A DNA stretch of 64,000 bases from Telmatactis stephensoni (Eukaryota; Cnidaria; Anthozoa; Actiniaria; Isophelliidae), in NCBI GenBank assembly GCA_029948255.1, contig JALIZF010001916.1, positions 310,001 to 374,000 on the forward strand, in the 5' to 3' direction. The position numbers and the translations under genes are program-made. Position 1 is the stretch's first letter, and each line of letters opens with the position of its first letter. Shown in pieces: positions 1-12,162 of this stretch. The notes beneath the pieces are model-generated. The model was not told where the DNA came from, did no database searches, and saw only the letters and a list, made by a program, of their open reading frames with translations.

Positions 1-95
1 ACATGATGGAACCCCACTTTGTGGATTATGAAAATAAATGTAAGCTGTTCCATGCTGTGACTGGCTGTTTTCACAGTCATATGAAATTTGCTCTA
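1..95. mobile_element. MITE family 1, truncated copy
   Basis: The end of this stretch (cacagtcatatgaaatttgctct) is the terminal repeat also found at 320-352 and 8785-8809. The other end lies off the window. Confidence 0.5.
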
Positions 96-214
96 CTTTT
101 GCTAAGTGATTAGGGACATTGCAGTTAGACTAAAATGACAAATGATAATGATAAAATTATATAATAATTCTTCATTCTTTTCCCAGAAACTTGTTATGAG
201 TCACTCTTGCATAT

Positions 215-352
215 AGAGCAGATTTCATAGGAGTGAGAAATGGACTGTGCAGTGCTTCCTCAGTGACATGATGTCTATAAAAACATTCAAAATTCCTGTG
301 GTAGCTGTGCTGTGACCATGCAGAGCCATTTTCACAGTCATACCAAGTCTAC
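215..352. mobile_element. MITE family 1, copy in ZDHHC intron
   Basis: It starts agagcagatttcatagg and ends with a degenerate inverted version. The core gatgtctataaaaacattc is the reverse complement of the core of the copies at 8678 and 10662. About 138 bp, no coding capacity, non-autonomous DNA transposon type. Confidence 0.65.
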
Positions 353-395
353 TGGATTAAAAATGGACCTAAATAATATTGTTAAGGATACGAGA

Positions 396-3300
396 TAATG
401 ACCTTTGGATTCTGAAGATCAGACTTTTTGTCTAGAACATTTACCAGAGAGAAAGCAAATACAGAAGCAATGTGTAGTGAAAGAGATGAGACAAATAAAA
501 AGAAGTATCGATAGTTTCTTTTTCCAATGCAGTTATCCACCCAAGGACAATGGTGATCAAACATCTGAAAGAAGAAAGTTAAATTGGAATAACTACAAAT
601 TTTATAGCTTGAAGGAAAATGAAAGTCCAGAAAATAATTTCAAAACAGGAAAAATATATCAGTGAAAAATAAATAAATCACAAGAACACAAATTTCACAG
701 TTGAACACTGAGTAGTCCTCTAGTATCAAATGACATCTTCAGGTTTTGAAATGGTTGTTAAATTTTAAATACTTCTTTACAGCTTAGTAAATACAATATG
801 ACATTAATTTGGAATCCATTTACAAGCCAATTCACATGATAATAATTTACAAATAAAAGTCAACAATTTTGATATCATTTCTTTAAAAATTTCCTCGTCT
901 GCAGTGTGATAGTTTTATATTTTTTAAGATTTTTGTTGTGATATATAATCCTAAAAAGATCTTATACTTAATGCATAATTTCAAAACTGTGAGCAAAGAG
1001 ATGACAACATCTTAGATTTAGGATAACAAAATAATGGATGGTTTCCATAGTGATCAAGAAATTGACACAAATCGCTGCAAAAATAGACTGAAATATATCA
1101 ATCTTAGGCTTAATTTTCTTCAATCTATAAATAGCAGTTGTAGTTTGAAGTATCACTAAAGATACACTACTCTGATGAAATATTCATTTGTTAGTAATTT
1201 ACAGGATTTACATTGTAAAAATAAACACAGTCTTTGGTATGAATGATTTGCTATGAGTATTTCATCTTTTGTTGCCATTCAGTGTAGAATATCACCCACA
1301 AATTAGAATAATAACAATTCCTTGTAAACAGGAAGAGTTCTATAAAAGTGTTTTGGTGTCGTCAATTAGAATCTCTATGTTAACACCATGCTCAAAGGCT
1401 CTAGATAACGTCAGGCTTATTCATTTCAGGATTTGTCAGTAATCTTAAATAAAGTAAGAGGAAGTTGATAAAGGTGCATTATAACTAATTTAAAAAGGAT
1501 GGAATATAAGCCAGCATTATACTCTAAATCCTGTTCAATATTTAGCTCAAAATAAAGCTCTCCCACAGGCAATACTATTTAATATATATAGCACATTGAC
1601 TATAACATTATATTAACATTGACTTTTTTTTTTAAATACATAAAATGGGAAATATTGACGATACTGATTGTATTACACTTACCTCAATACAGTTATTACA
1701 TATACTACAATGTGAACATCTAGGGGGTCTGTAGAATCGGCATGTTTCACACCATTTCATCCGTACTGTAATACCATTAATATCTATATTCTTGTACAAT
1801 GGAACTTTAAAATCGTCTTCATATTCAGGGTTAGGCGGCGCTGAAATAAAATGAACAAAGTCTAATTTTGTTGTATTATCCCTTTCCTGTGTATTATCTG
1901 TAATTTATTCAGAGAAGCATCTAGTCAGTTATATTTATATGGACAATGATCCACAAATTTATCTCACAGAACAATTTGATTTATTCTTTCAGTAGCTGTA
2001 AGACACATAAAAGTTTCTTAGGATATTGAATAAGAAATAGTGAACAAATAAAATAATGTAGTAATAGGATATTGATTTAGGGATATTTAATTTGATAGAC
2101 GTGTGGCATTATAATACACTAATTCAGGAAGTACAAAATTCTGCATTGTCATGAATTGTCACCAGTGTGCAAATCTGTTTCAACCTGAATTTCAAGGCTA
2201 AAAATATTGCTTCACTCAAAAATAAACGTTAACCGGTTAGATTTTCCACTGGATACAATGTGCCAGTGTGTTATTTTAAAGGTTTTGTGGTGGGTATATG
2301 AAGTGTTTATATTAGTTGGGAATGAAGAACATAAACAAAATTCATTGCAATAGTAAAAACAATTCTTTAAGAAAACGAAACCAGTGAAAACATGCAGCCA
2401 TATGTTATGTAATCACATCATATTATACTCATATACACAGTATAAATTTCTCAAATATTACTCAAGGCTATTTTGTCAAAAGTTTTGGAGACTGATACAA
2501 TTCAAACAATGTTGTTTTCAATTTAAAACTATCATCTGCTTTCAATTATTGTTTTTATCATAAATTCTGTTTTAGGAAAGTCACTGTTGAAGGGGAAATG
2601 TGAGGAGAGTTCTGTAATTCTTGCAAACAAGTCATTAAGTAAACAATAAAAGTATAGAAAATAAAAGAAATTTAACATTAAAACTAAAGCAAACACTGAA
2701 ATTTCCTAGACAACACTACAGTACAATCACCTGTAATGTATTGAAGTAATTCACATTGTCTGACAAACAAAATTGAAAAAGGAAAAAAAAATTTGGCTAC
2801 ACGCAAAAAATATAGATCATACAAGAACTTTAATTTTGCAACTTGAATTATAGAGCATTGAATGATGGAATATCTTAGCAAAGTCTAGAGCAAGGACAAT
2901 GGAAGTTTTTGAAAGGTTGACAAGAACGTTTTGAACTCTGCTTGATATCTCTTCGCCAACAACTTTATCATGATAACATTATATCAGAACTGCAAAGTAA
3001 TAAAATAAACCCATTTGAGTTGGTTATAGAAATCGCATCCCCGAAATAAAATTCCTTGGGTTTCAAAAGAGTATTCCGAGGAGTAATAATAATTAATGTA
3101 CAAAAAAAGTTGTCTTGTCTTGTCAGATAAAAGAGAAGAACATTGACCCCGTACAAAATGATTTATATTTAATCCTAACAAAGTACAAGAAAATGAAGCA
3201 AATGAGGAATATGGCCTACAAAGGTTTGGAAAGAAATTCACTCACAAATAATATTAATTTTATATTAAAGTAAAATAATTTTAAGATTGTACTTCTAGAA

Positions 3301-3668
3301 ATAATTTACCTCTCGGAACAATACCAGGATCTCGAAACGTTGCATGGGCGAAATTAGCCAACACAAAAAACGTCAAAACTCCCTCGTATATTGGTATAGC
3401 TACAGAGTATTTTGTCGTAAGATGTGGACATCTGAAAAGATAAAAAACAGAAAAAATTTATGTCATTGACGATGATGTTCAATGATTGTGCGTGCATGGG
3501 ACAAAACGGTCGACGACCGCAAAGGAGTAGCAAAAAACTCCGCTTGTAACTAAGTATTACTTACACAAAAACAAAAAATAGCGTGGAGGTACCAACTAGA
3601 AGTATCGTAGCACTAATGATAGGGATTTGTTTTGAGCTTAGGGCCTTGGAAGAGGTATTTTCAGACAT
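396..3668 (-). CDS. Palmitoyltransferase, ZDHHC5/8-like (partial, 3' end off window)
   Basis: DHHC enzymes transfer palmitate to cysteines of membrane proteins. Four coding exons are visible on the minus strand: 3565-3668 (start codon 3666-3668), 3310-3431, 1683-1840 and about 396-564. Junctions between exons 1-4 keep one reading frame and have GT donors and AG acceptors. Exons 1-2 encode two hydrophobic segments with the DPG motif (FRDPGIVPR). Exon 3 carries the cysteine-rich part ([20 protein letters not shown]). Exon 4 carries DHHCPW, the catalytic tetrad, then [11 protein letters not shown] and a third membrane segment. The wording matches vertebrate ZDHHC5/ZDHHC8 more closely than ZDHHC9/14/18. 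The donor of exon 4 is uncertain (GTCATT near 395, or GTAAAT earlier), and the C-terminal part lies beyond position 1. The introns show only AT-rich sequence. Family identity is near certain; the 5-versus-8 choice cannot be made. Confidence 0.9.
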
Positions 3669-3965
3669 TTTTTGAACGAAACCCAATGTAAGCCCTTCCC
3701 TTGTAATGCCGAAGGGATATTTCAAGACTTCTGAGCATGCGCAGTAGCTGCACTAACTTGTTACATCCGGTCAGCGGCTGTTCACATAACAAAACAAAAT
3801 GGCTGCCTATTTTCAGATTCAAACTTTGTTTGATTCCCGTAAGATGTCAGCATGTGATGATTTGTCGATTGTATATCAACGATCCTTAATTTGGTGATGA
3901 ATGTTTTATAAAAACAGATCTAAAAATTATTCATAGTTGACTTCAGGTTGTATTACCAGTTGACT
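3669..3965. promoter_or_regulatory. Bidirectional promoter between ZDHHC and FBXW8
   Basis: Only 297 bp separate the two divergent start codons. The stretch holds gagcatgcgcagtag (near 3732), which matches the NRF1 core GCATGCGC, and aaaatggctgcc (near 3796), which resembles a YY1 site. No TATA box is evident. Shared control of both genes is inferred from spacing and motifs. Confidence 0.6.
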
Positions 3966-6900
3966 ATGACTGACGACTCTGAAGAACTTGTCCGATTCAG
4001 AAATGACTGGAAAAGCGAGCTTAAATTTTCACAAAATTCTTCGCGTTCTGTTGAGACTTTAAGAGGAAAAACATCTGTAAAACGAGAAGAAAAATTATTT
4101 AAAGACAATGAGGGATTTTGTGTTCAAAATTGTACAAACGATATGGAAGAAGAATGTCATGGAAAGTTTCTGTTAGATTGTTGTTCCATCAGTGATCCCA
4201 TTCCAAAAAGTAGCAGCTCCAAACAGGACGTGAAATGTAGCTCATCTAATGAACTTATACTGCTGAACTTACCCAACCCAGAAACAAAACAAGACAGAAA
4301 TACAGTTGCTAAGAAACAAAAACTAGATCATGAAGTTGAAAATCTTCTTGAACTTCTTATTGCTGACATAGATGAAACAACTGTTATTCCATTCTTTGAT
4401 CTACAACTACCAAAAGAAATAGGTTTAAAAATTTTTCATCATCTTGACATTAAGGATCTCTGTCATTGCGCATCAGTAAGCAAATCATGGAAGGTCTTAG
4501 CTGATGATGAGCTGCTATGGTTTAACTTTGCAGTCGGTCTAGGGTTTGTACATGCACACACTTTGGTGTCTGAAAAGTCAGACTGGAAATCTTTCGTCCA
4601 TGATGGTGTGAGAAGACAAAGACAATTAGAGAGTAGATGGAAAGAGAGAATATGCAAAGTAGATCCAATGGAGTATGAGAGAGGTGGGAATTAGGCTTTG
4701 AAAGTGAAGCTCAAAGAATATTCATAGTACATAATAATTTGGTCCAGATAAAACCACCGCCCTTCTTTCTTGTTGTTCAGGAATAATTTAAGGAGGGAAG
4801 AGAGTGACCTTTGGAAGTGGCTAGTCAAAAAGGATAGCAATATTGGCAATGAGAGGGAAAATGCCAATGATGCATATATGGCAATGAGAGGGAAAATGCC
4901 AATGATGCATATATATGTAGAGGAAAAAGGTCTTAACATATCCTCATACCAGATTATCAGGTAAACCTTCAGGGTCCTATGCCTCTAAACCTTGACGTGA
5001 TTGGTTGATGGCCAGCAGACAACTCCCAACAGTCAGCAAATCAGGCTACACTGTATGAGGGGACAAGAGATTGATATTATTATTTATTGATAATTATTAT
5101 TGATAAATATTATTAAACCTTCCTAAGGCTCATTCTCCAGTTTCATAGCTTAGAGGGGAGAGTGTCTCAGCAGGGGCGTATCCAAGGGGGGGTCCCAGGG
5201 TGCCCGTGACCCCCCTTTGAAAACAAAAAGATGATAGAAATAAAAGAATCTGACTGGAGAAAGATTGAGAAATTGGAAGTGTGACCCCCCTTTGGTGGAA
5301 AATGGAAAGTGTGACCCCCCTTTGAAATATTCTGGATACACCCCTGCTCAGCTAGGTGGCTATAAACCTTATGGCTATAAACCAGCTTGCAAAGATCATT
5401 AAAGTTTGTAGTAACATACTCATCTAATTCATTAGTGTCATAGAGTTTTATCTTGGCCTAAAAAGTGTTAAAACTGTTTGTACTTTCCAACAGGAGGTAT
5501 GCTGTGCGCTGTTTCTTTGTGTGATAACCTTCTATGTGCAGGATACTCATCTGGCACAATACTCCTGTGGGAAATACAGGAGCGCCATGGACCATCATAC
5601 AGACTACTTGATTACGAGTCTGTAACACAACAAGATACTTATCCAATCTCATCTGCTGTGACTAAAATGTTCTGTGCTGTTGGCCTTAATGATGGTGGGT
5701 ATTCAACCATTTACAGAGCTTTCCCTATGGACTGGTTTTCACAAAGCAGATGTAACATAAGTAGACTTGCTTTTGTCACCTAGGTGTGAAAGAATATGAC
5801 TGTACTTATTGACTGACTGGGAGGGCTGGACTGGAAAACATTAAATGTTTAAAATTTTGGTTCGAGGTCATGCTGTACGGACTGAGTGCAGTGAGGTCCT
5901 ACAAATGACCAAGAGCCAAATATTTCCCTGTCCATTTTTATTTCTGTTTTTGGTGCACACGCAGGTCTGGGTCGGGATACGGGTTTTTCCAGACCACCTT
6001 TGACAAGCTGCCAGCCCTGTTTATGTCATGAGATTTGAAAGTTTTCTTTAGAACGTGTGCGGGGCCAAATACAGGTCATATGATAATATGTAACATTTTC
6101 TCACCTGGGTGTGAGTGCATTAAAGACTCTGCATTTGTTGCTTCTGCTCTGCTTCCGTCACTTGCAAAAACCAAGCTTATGAAGTGCTGTTTATTTTAAA
6201 TCAGGAGTGAAGAACTAAAGTTCTGACATATTTTCCACCACTTAAATTAATTCCATTAACCATTATCTTATAGTACTAGGAAAGTACGATTCTAGAATTA
6301 TCAAATCAATCAAATGAAAATTTTTCAAAAATATAAAATCCCATTCAAAATTTCACTAATTTTTGCTTCCTTTTCAGGCAGTGTCAATGTCTGGCACAAC
6401 ACTCTCTCCACATCTTCACTCTATCATTATCAACTTGAAGGACCAGTAAAATCTGTTGCCATAGCAACAAGCAATGAACCAACAGTTGCTGCAGTATCTG
6501 ATCGTGAGATGAAGATTGATGTAACAGACAACAATGGTCACTGGTTCTGTTTGAAACAGAAACATTTTGAAAGCAAAGTAGGTCTACACACTTTCCTATT
6601 TGGTAATCTGTTTAGATTCTGTCTGCAAGAGATGCAATTTCATCCTTTTCTTTTCCCATTCAAACCATTTTTATTATAAAATTGAACAGCAACTTGTAAC
6701 AGTCCTCAAGGCTGTGATCTATAATGTCAAAAATACGGAGCCCTGGGAGCCCTTCCAACACCCTGCCACACTAGCTTTGCCACACCATACTTCATTTTCT
6801 GTTACCCAAGTGCAAATGTTAGTTGCCTTAGACTCTGGGGCACTGCTAGATCACACCCTTCATCTTCAACTAATAAACTTGAGGCTGACAATGTGAACTT

Positions 6901-8612
6901 TGTTACCCCCTCTCTTCAAAAGTGGTTTATTTATTCAAGTTAAAGGGGTACTTGGATGAAAATAGGTCAAAATTGGAAAGTGGTTAATTCCTAAGTTGAG
7001 GTCAATAATTAATGACCAAAAATTCTGCATTTTAATCATATTATCACCAAGAAATTTTGGTTTAAGATCGAAAAGAACAATAGTGTTGTACTTATGACGT
7101 CATAGATACACAATGTAGATGCTAAAATACGTGATAACCTTTTTATCTGTACCTTCGGAATTTGATGAAAATATATTGCTTGGTGACTATTGGTCACATA
7201 TAGATACATTGAACCAAGTTTCAAGTCATTTTAAATTTTTATCGATTTTCATCCAAGTACCCTTTAATGTAAACAAGTGTATGAAGTCACATGGAAATAT
7301 CCAACACAGGACCTCTTGCTTAGAAGGAGATTCAATAAAACCAACAGTTACTTATCAATTAAAGCTTGCTCTTTTTCAGATCCAAGACATGAAAATATTA
7401 CCAGGTTCTATGAAGCCATGTGTTGTCTTGACAACTCGTGACACTCTTTATTTACATGGCACATCGCCACATGATGACATCAGTGTTGTTGATCAAGTGA
7501 TTGGTGGTAAGATGACATGTATTGATTGTGATGATGACATACTTGCAGTAGGCGTTGGGCCCTATGGATATGGTGTGCTAGGAAACACAGTAAGTACCAA
7601 TTATTACAAGAAAATAGAAAACATCCTTAAAATAATTGCTAATTATCTTTTGTAGAAAGAAAAGAGTAGCAAAGATGTAGCTGTAGATGTAGCTACAATA
7701 GCTTTCTCTTTTATTTTACTTTATTTTGTTCATTTGTTATATGAGTTGTTATGAAAGAATGATTCTGCTTGACAGCAGTTAAGAATTTTGATTGATATTA
7801 GTCATCTAGGATAACTGGTTGACAAGGGTTGTCAAGGATACTGGTTGCTAAGGGTTGTCAAGGATACTGGTTGTTAGGTGTTGTCAACAACACTAGTTGA
7901 CAAAGGTTGTCAAGGATACTGGTCGTGAAGGGTTGCCTTGGATACTGGTTGCCAAGGATTGGGAAGCATAGTGGCTGCCAAGGGTTGTACTGGTTGACAA
8001 GGCATGTCAAGGATCTTGTATGAATTGTAATTGTTTCCATTTCAGGTTCGTATCTACCGTCCAGACACAGGAAGGCTTCAATCTGTCCTCTCAGGACACT
8101 ACTACGAAGTCACGTGCCTCAATGTCCATGACTCCCCTCCAGGCCACCTCATAACCGGAAGCCACGATAAACGTGTTCGTATTTATGACCTGCGCACTGA
8201 AGACATGGTTTTGACACTTCGTGGACACGAAAGTTACGTCACAACTGTACAAATGGACGACTGGAAAGTTGTCAGTGGTGCGCATAACGGCGAAGTGTGT
8301 GTCTGGGATCAGAGGATGTCAGCGGTGTTATGGCGCACGCATGCGCGTCACCCCGTTGCTTTGTGTCATTTTGATGGAATTCATTTAATAACAGCAAATA
8401 TCCCAAGCGATAAAACTCCGCAACCAAATCTGTGGTACGCTGATGACTTGATCTTACATCGTCGAAGTAGAGGTTCACTTCGTTTATATGACTTTTCTTC
8501 AGACAACGCAACTGAAGGGCTACCGGGCATTTGTTTGTCTTCTTATGATGATACATCCGGTTATAATTATAATATTGCCTTGGTAACGCCCTACGATGAA
8601 ATCAATGAATAA
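3966..8612 (+). CDS. FBXW8: F-box/WD repeat-containing protein 8
   Basis: FBXW8 is the substrate-binding F-box subunit of the CUL7 ubiquitin ligase. Five exons, 3966-4683, 5494-5694, 6378-6577, 7380-7589 and 8046-8612, join in phase with GT/AG junctions and give 631 residues (human about 598). The start at 3966 (MTDDSEELVRF) was preferred over an upstream near-cognate start because it aligns with the human N-terminus (acidic, then a W-containing helix). The F-box is in exon 1 (PFFDLQLPKEIGLKIF, KDLCHCASVSKSWK). Exons 2-5 hold WD40 blades, including VRIYDLRTEDMVLTL, VQMDDWKVVSGAHNGEV and CVWDQRM. The end (YNIALVTPYDE) matches the human C-terminus. No frameshift was seen. Introns contain only repeats. 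Confidence 0.95.
4843..4920. repeat. Two-copy tandem repeat in FBXW8 intron 1
   Basis: A unit of about 37 bp (ggcaatgagagggaaaatgc plus caatgatgcatata) occurs twice in a row. No coding role is seen. Confidence 0.8.
5165..5345. repeat. Repeat with gtgacccccctttg motif, FBXW8 intron 1
   Basis: The motif gtgacccccctttg(a/g) occurs three times between G/C-rich flanks (ggggcgtatccaag and atacacccctgctc), which are themselves partly inverted. It looks like a short non-coding repeat element. Confidence 0.5.
7801..8030. repeat. Degenerate ~20 bp tandem array in FBXW8 intron 4
   Basis: About ten diverged units related to ggttgtcaaggatactggtt. It ends just before the acceptor of exon 5. Confidence 0.75.
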
Positions 8613-10158
8613 CGATGTACTAAGTTTAAGTGTCTTTATGTCTATTATTTTTAAGATGCAATTATCATGACATTACAGGAGATTTCGAACGGCACCGCAC
8701 GGTCACGGCACGACTACAGCAGGAATTTCGAATGTTTTTATAGACATCACGGCACTGACACGGTCACGGCACGGCGCGGTCCGTTTCACACTCATACGAA
8801 ATCTGCTCTAACAACAATCATTGCCAGAATTGTTGGCACGATTTTGGCGCGCAGTGGATGGTAATGAGATTGGCTCTCCCCACGCCCCCTGTACAATATT
8901 GCTGTGATACCCTGACACCTACTACTTGGCAATCAGTCCGACAGACCTTGTAGCTACTAGCAACATTATACAGGGGGCTCCAATCATATGGATGCAAAGT
9001 GTGGCTGGCCTTGAGCCTTTCAGATGACGGCCAAACTGATTCATGGTCCTACTTCTCACACAGAGCGCGAGAAAATAGGCAGATTTCTGAAACTAAATTT
9101 TATTTTTCTCGTTCTCGTCGAGAACCAACACGGACCCCGACCATGTAGTTCATGATTCCCGAGATTCTCTACGGGCAAGGTATACAGGTAACCCAATGTA
9201 TTGAGACTAAAAATTGCTGTGAGACGAGACCAGAGTAAATCTGGACATTAACGATGAAGCATTTACTCGGGATGTCGTCACCTGAGTAATTGTCTGAAAT
9301 ATGCGTGAGGGCTGTACGTTTGTGGTGCTGTATTCGTATTTCTACTACTCGCGCTGTTTTAATGTCAACGCAGCTAGTCAGTACATGCAGGAAGTATAGT
9401 ATACCCTGCAGGAAGTATAGCATACCCGCGCATGCAGGAATAAATAAGAATGCATTTCTAGAGTGATGTTATAAACCAATATATTCAAATTTTCCCGGCT
9501 GCGCTCTGTACTCTAGTAGATGCACAGGTGACGTCAAAAATGTGGTGAGAACACACGAGACCAAGTCGAGAGGCGTGACTATTACTCTCACAGTTTGACC
9601 TCTTAATACTAGGCTCAGATTTCAGCCGTCAGGGATTCTTCCCCCCGTAATACTCATTCCTGTTATCGTTACACGTACATAAGTACAGACCCACGAAAAA
9701 ATAGAATCTTATATATTTATTGACCATATATTATTACTATGGAGGGGGATTTTTAAAAATCATTTTTTAGATCAAATAAAGAATACACAACGACATTTGA
9801 GAGGTATCAACTTTATTTTAAATCATTTTCTCCTCTTTAGATATCACTCAGAAGTATAGCTTGGGCTCCCTGTGCTTACTTTAATCAATTAAGGTTCATA
9901 GTTTAGATCGATAAATTTGGCTGTACAATGGGTTCATCAGGGGTTATCTAAAGGAAAACAGACCTTAATTCCTTCGCTGAATTATTCCAGATTATCATCC
10001 CCTTAAAATTGTTCTAGCGCATCAAATCAAATAATTTCCGCATCCGAACGTGAAAATATCGGCACTAATTGACCGGGTCAAACATGACGTAATTCCGCTA
10101 AGAAAGTAATTTGAGAAAGTAATTCCGCTAAAGGTTACGCCCGTGAAAGTTTACAGCC
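8613..10158. other. Intergenic, FBXW8 to LamG gene A
   Basis: No gene recognised. It holds one MITE (8678-8809) and a short direct repeat (tgcaggaagtatag twice, near 9390-9420). Near 10098-10125 the string agaaagtaattccgctaa is partly duplicated upstream of the LamG promoter. Confidence 0.6.
8678..8809. mobile_element. MITE family 1, copy 2
   Basis: Core caggaatttcgaatgttttt followed by atagacatc, with the right end tttcacactcatacgaaatc. It shares the core and end with copies at 215 and 10662; the left end is shortened. Confidence 0.65.
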
Positions 10159-10166
10159 TATAAATA
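10159..10166 (+). promoter_or_regulatory. TATA box of LamG gene A
   Basis: TATAAATA lies 52 bp upstream of the start codon at 10218, a spacing that suits a TATA box with a short 5' leader. Confidence 0.55.
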
Positions 10167-10217
10167 ACGATACACTGAACTGCATTCAACAGTAACATCC
10201 CGAGATACTACAGAAAT

Positions 10218-12042
10218 ATGGACAGTGTAGAAGTAATTGTCTTGGCTTTTGCTCTGGTTGGAATTACTACAGCCACAAAACCTCCCATCAACCAAGCAAA
10301 TCAAGTAAGTTTTCATTCATTTTAATGAAAAAAATTGAAAAAGAAATGGGCCGGTAGTGGCTCATGCATCGCTTGTGGTCCAGATAAGTGTACCAGATAA
10401 GTTTTTGATATGTTGTTGTTGTTGTTTTCTTATCAAGTATTATATTTCAAGCGAAGATATATAAGACGCCTTTGGCTACGGCGCGCTTAAATAAGCTTAA
10501 CGCGGAACAACGTTCTGAGCTGATTTTCAATATGGCGCGAATAAGGCGGTCTTAGACTAAAATTTAATTTAACTATTAGTTAATCAGTGTATTTATATAT
10601 TTTATGTGTGTTATCGTATTTTTATTTATGATTGTGTATATTGTATTTATCTATTTATATTAGAGTGGTTTTCGTATGTGGGAACACTGTACGGTTACGA
10701 TACGGTTACGGCAGGAATTTAGAATGTTTTTATAGAAACTATGATATACTGGTACAGTACGATACGGTACGGTAAGTTTCCCACTCATAGAAAACGACTC
10801 TATATACTGATGTGGTCAGGATATCGTACGTTTTTTACGCTTTATCAGACGCTTTATCCATAAGTTTTATTGTCACATGCAAGATGTTCAATTGGTAGCC
10901 ATGTATATGCATATACACCTATTTCAAAAAAGGTTGTCATCGCTAAGAGCGATAGGCGATAGGTAATAGGTCATTCCAAGACCGCAAAGCACTATCGATT
11001 TCTAATTGATTTACATATGAATAGCCAAATATTTGATGGAAGAGTGTAAAGAAAGATTTAGGATGGCTTAATTAAGAAATCAATAGTGCTTTGCGGTCTT
11101 ATTGGAATGACCTATTACCTATCGCCTATCGCTCTTAGCGGTGACAACCTTTTTTGAAATAGGTGTATACAAATTGGTGACATATCGTTTCTTTTGCAGA
11201 ACTACTTTACTGGAAATTGCGAGACAATCCTCGAGCAATCTTGTAACACGATGAGAACTGGCTTGATACGTTATGTCCACGCCTCCAACTCGCTTGAAGT
11301 TTGCACCAGCAACCAATGGACTCCTTACAGCTTCGTGAGTCGTTTACGATCAGGTTTGGTGGGTCACTGGAAGATGGACGAGGAGACTGGGAACTATGTT
11401 GATGACGATTCTGGTCACGAAAACCATGGTACAGCTACCAGTGGCCCAGTCCCCGCTCGTGGTAAATTTTCACGTGGTCGCTACTTTGACGGCGTAGGCT
11501 ATGGCGTCATTACCGTTCCAAACAGCCCTGACATCAATTTTGGTTTTTCAAGCTTCTCCGTGTCAGGTTGGATCAAAATTCTCGATGTCAAGCATCCCTT
11601 TACAACCTTCGCTGTCAGAAAAGGCTATGGCTGCTATTTTCTCCCAGGAAGGAAGGGATGGGTACCTGGGTGGGAAACAGCCCATGGCTACAGCTCTAAT
11701 GGTATCAATGTTTGCATTCGTGACCATAGCAACAACAAAGTTCACGTGACCATCACCCATGACGACGGATATAAACCATCGCAACGGATTGGCAAGTGGA
11801 CCCACTACACCTATGTGTTTGACCGACAAGCCAAGAAGGTACGGATTTACGTCAATGGCAAGAAACAAACCAACGAGATCGACATCAGCACTGTTACTGG
11901 AAGTGTTAACAACAGCAACGGCCTTGAATTTGGTACGATGTATGGATGGAAGACCAAGGGTACCCTGGACGAGTACAGATTGTATAACTACGCTCTAAGT
12001 GACCAGGAAGTCAAGTCGTTGTATTTGGACCACAAGGTGTAA
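10218..12042 (+). CDS. Secreted LamG-like (concanavalin A-like) domain protein, copy A
   Basis: Two exons, 10218-10304 and 11200-12042 (GTAAGT donor, AG acceptor, phase 0), give 309 residues. Exon 1 encodes a hydrophobic signal peptide (VIVLAFALVGITTA). Exon 2 encodes a short cysteine-bearing linker (CETILEQSC) and then one LamG/pentraxin-type jelly-roll of about 220 residues. The motif pattern GLVGHWKMDEETGN, DDSGHENHGTA, SVSGWIKI, WTHYTYVFD, VRIYVNGK and LDEYRLYNYALSDQEV is typical of the LamG_3 family. Such domains usually bind carbohydrate or protein outside the cell; the ligand here is unknown. A close paralogue lies at 41214-42709: exon 2 is almost identical, while exon 1, intron and flanks differ. 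Confidence 0.85.
10662..10801. mobile_element. MITE family 1, copy 3, in LamG A intron
   Basis: Best-preserved copy. The ends are agagtggttttcgtatgtgg and the inverted ccactcatagaaaacgactct, and the core is gcaggaatttagaatgtttt. About 140 bp. Confidence 0.75.
10909..11169. mobile_element. Foldback element in LamG A intron
   Basis: Two arms of about 95 bp are near-perfect inverted copies. The left arm begins tatacacctatttcaaaaaa and the right arm ends with its reverse complement; both carry gcgataggcgataggtaata. The loop is about 70 bp. No coding sequence. Confidence 0.85.
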
Positions 12043-12156
12043 ATCAGACATTGCATGATCATCCACTGTGGGGAGTGGGGAAAGGGAGCGTTATGGCTGC
12101 CGTTACCAAACTCAGTGAATGTTAAAAATATAATTGAGGTTGATGAATTAACTGAA

Positions 12157-12162
12157 AATAAA
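12157..12162 (+). promoter_or_regulatory. Polyadenylation signal, LamG gene A
   Basis: AATAAA lies 115 bp downstream of the stop codon. Confidence 0.5.

Noticed and set aside
3948..3965. Upstream near-cognate start for FBXW8
   Set aside because: The ATG at 3966 aligns with the vertebrate N-terminus.
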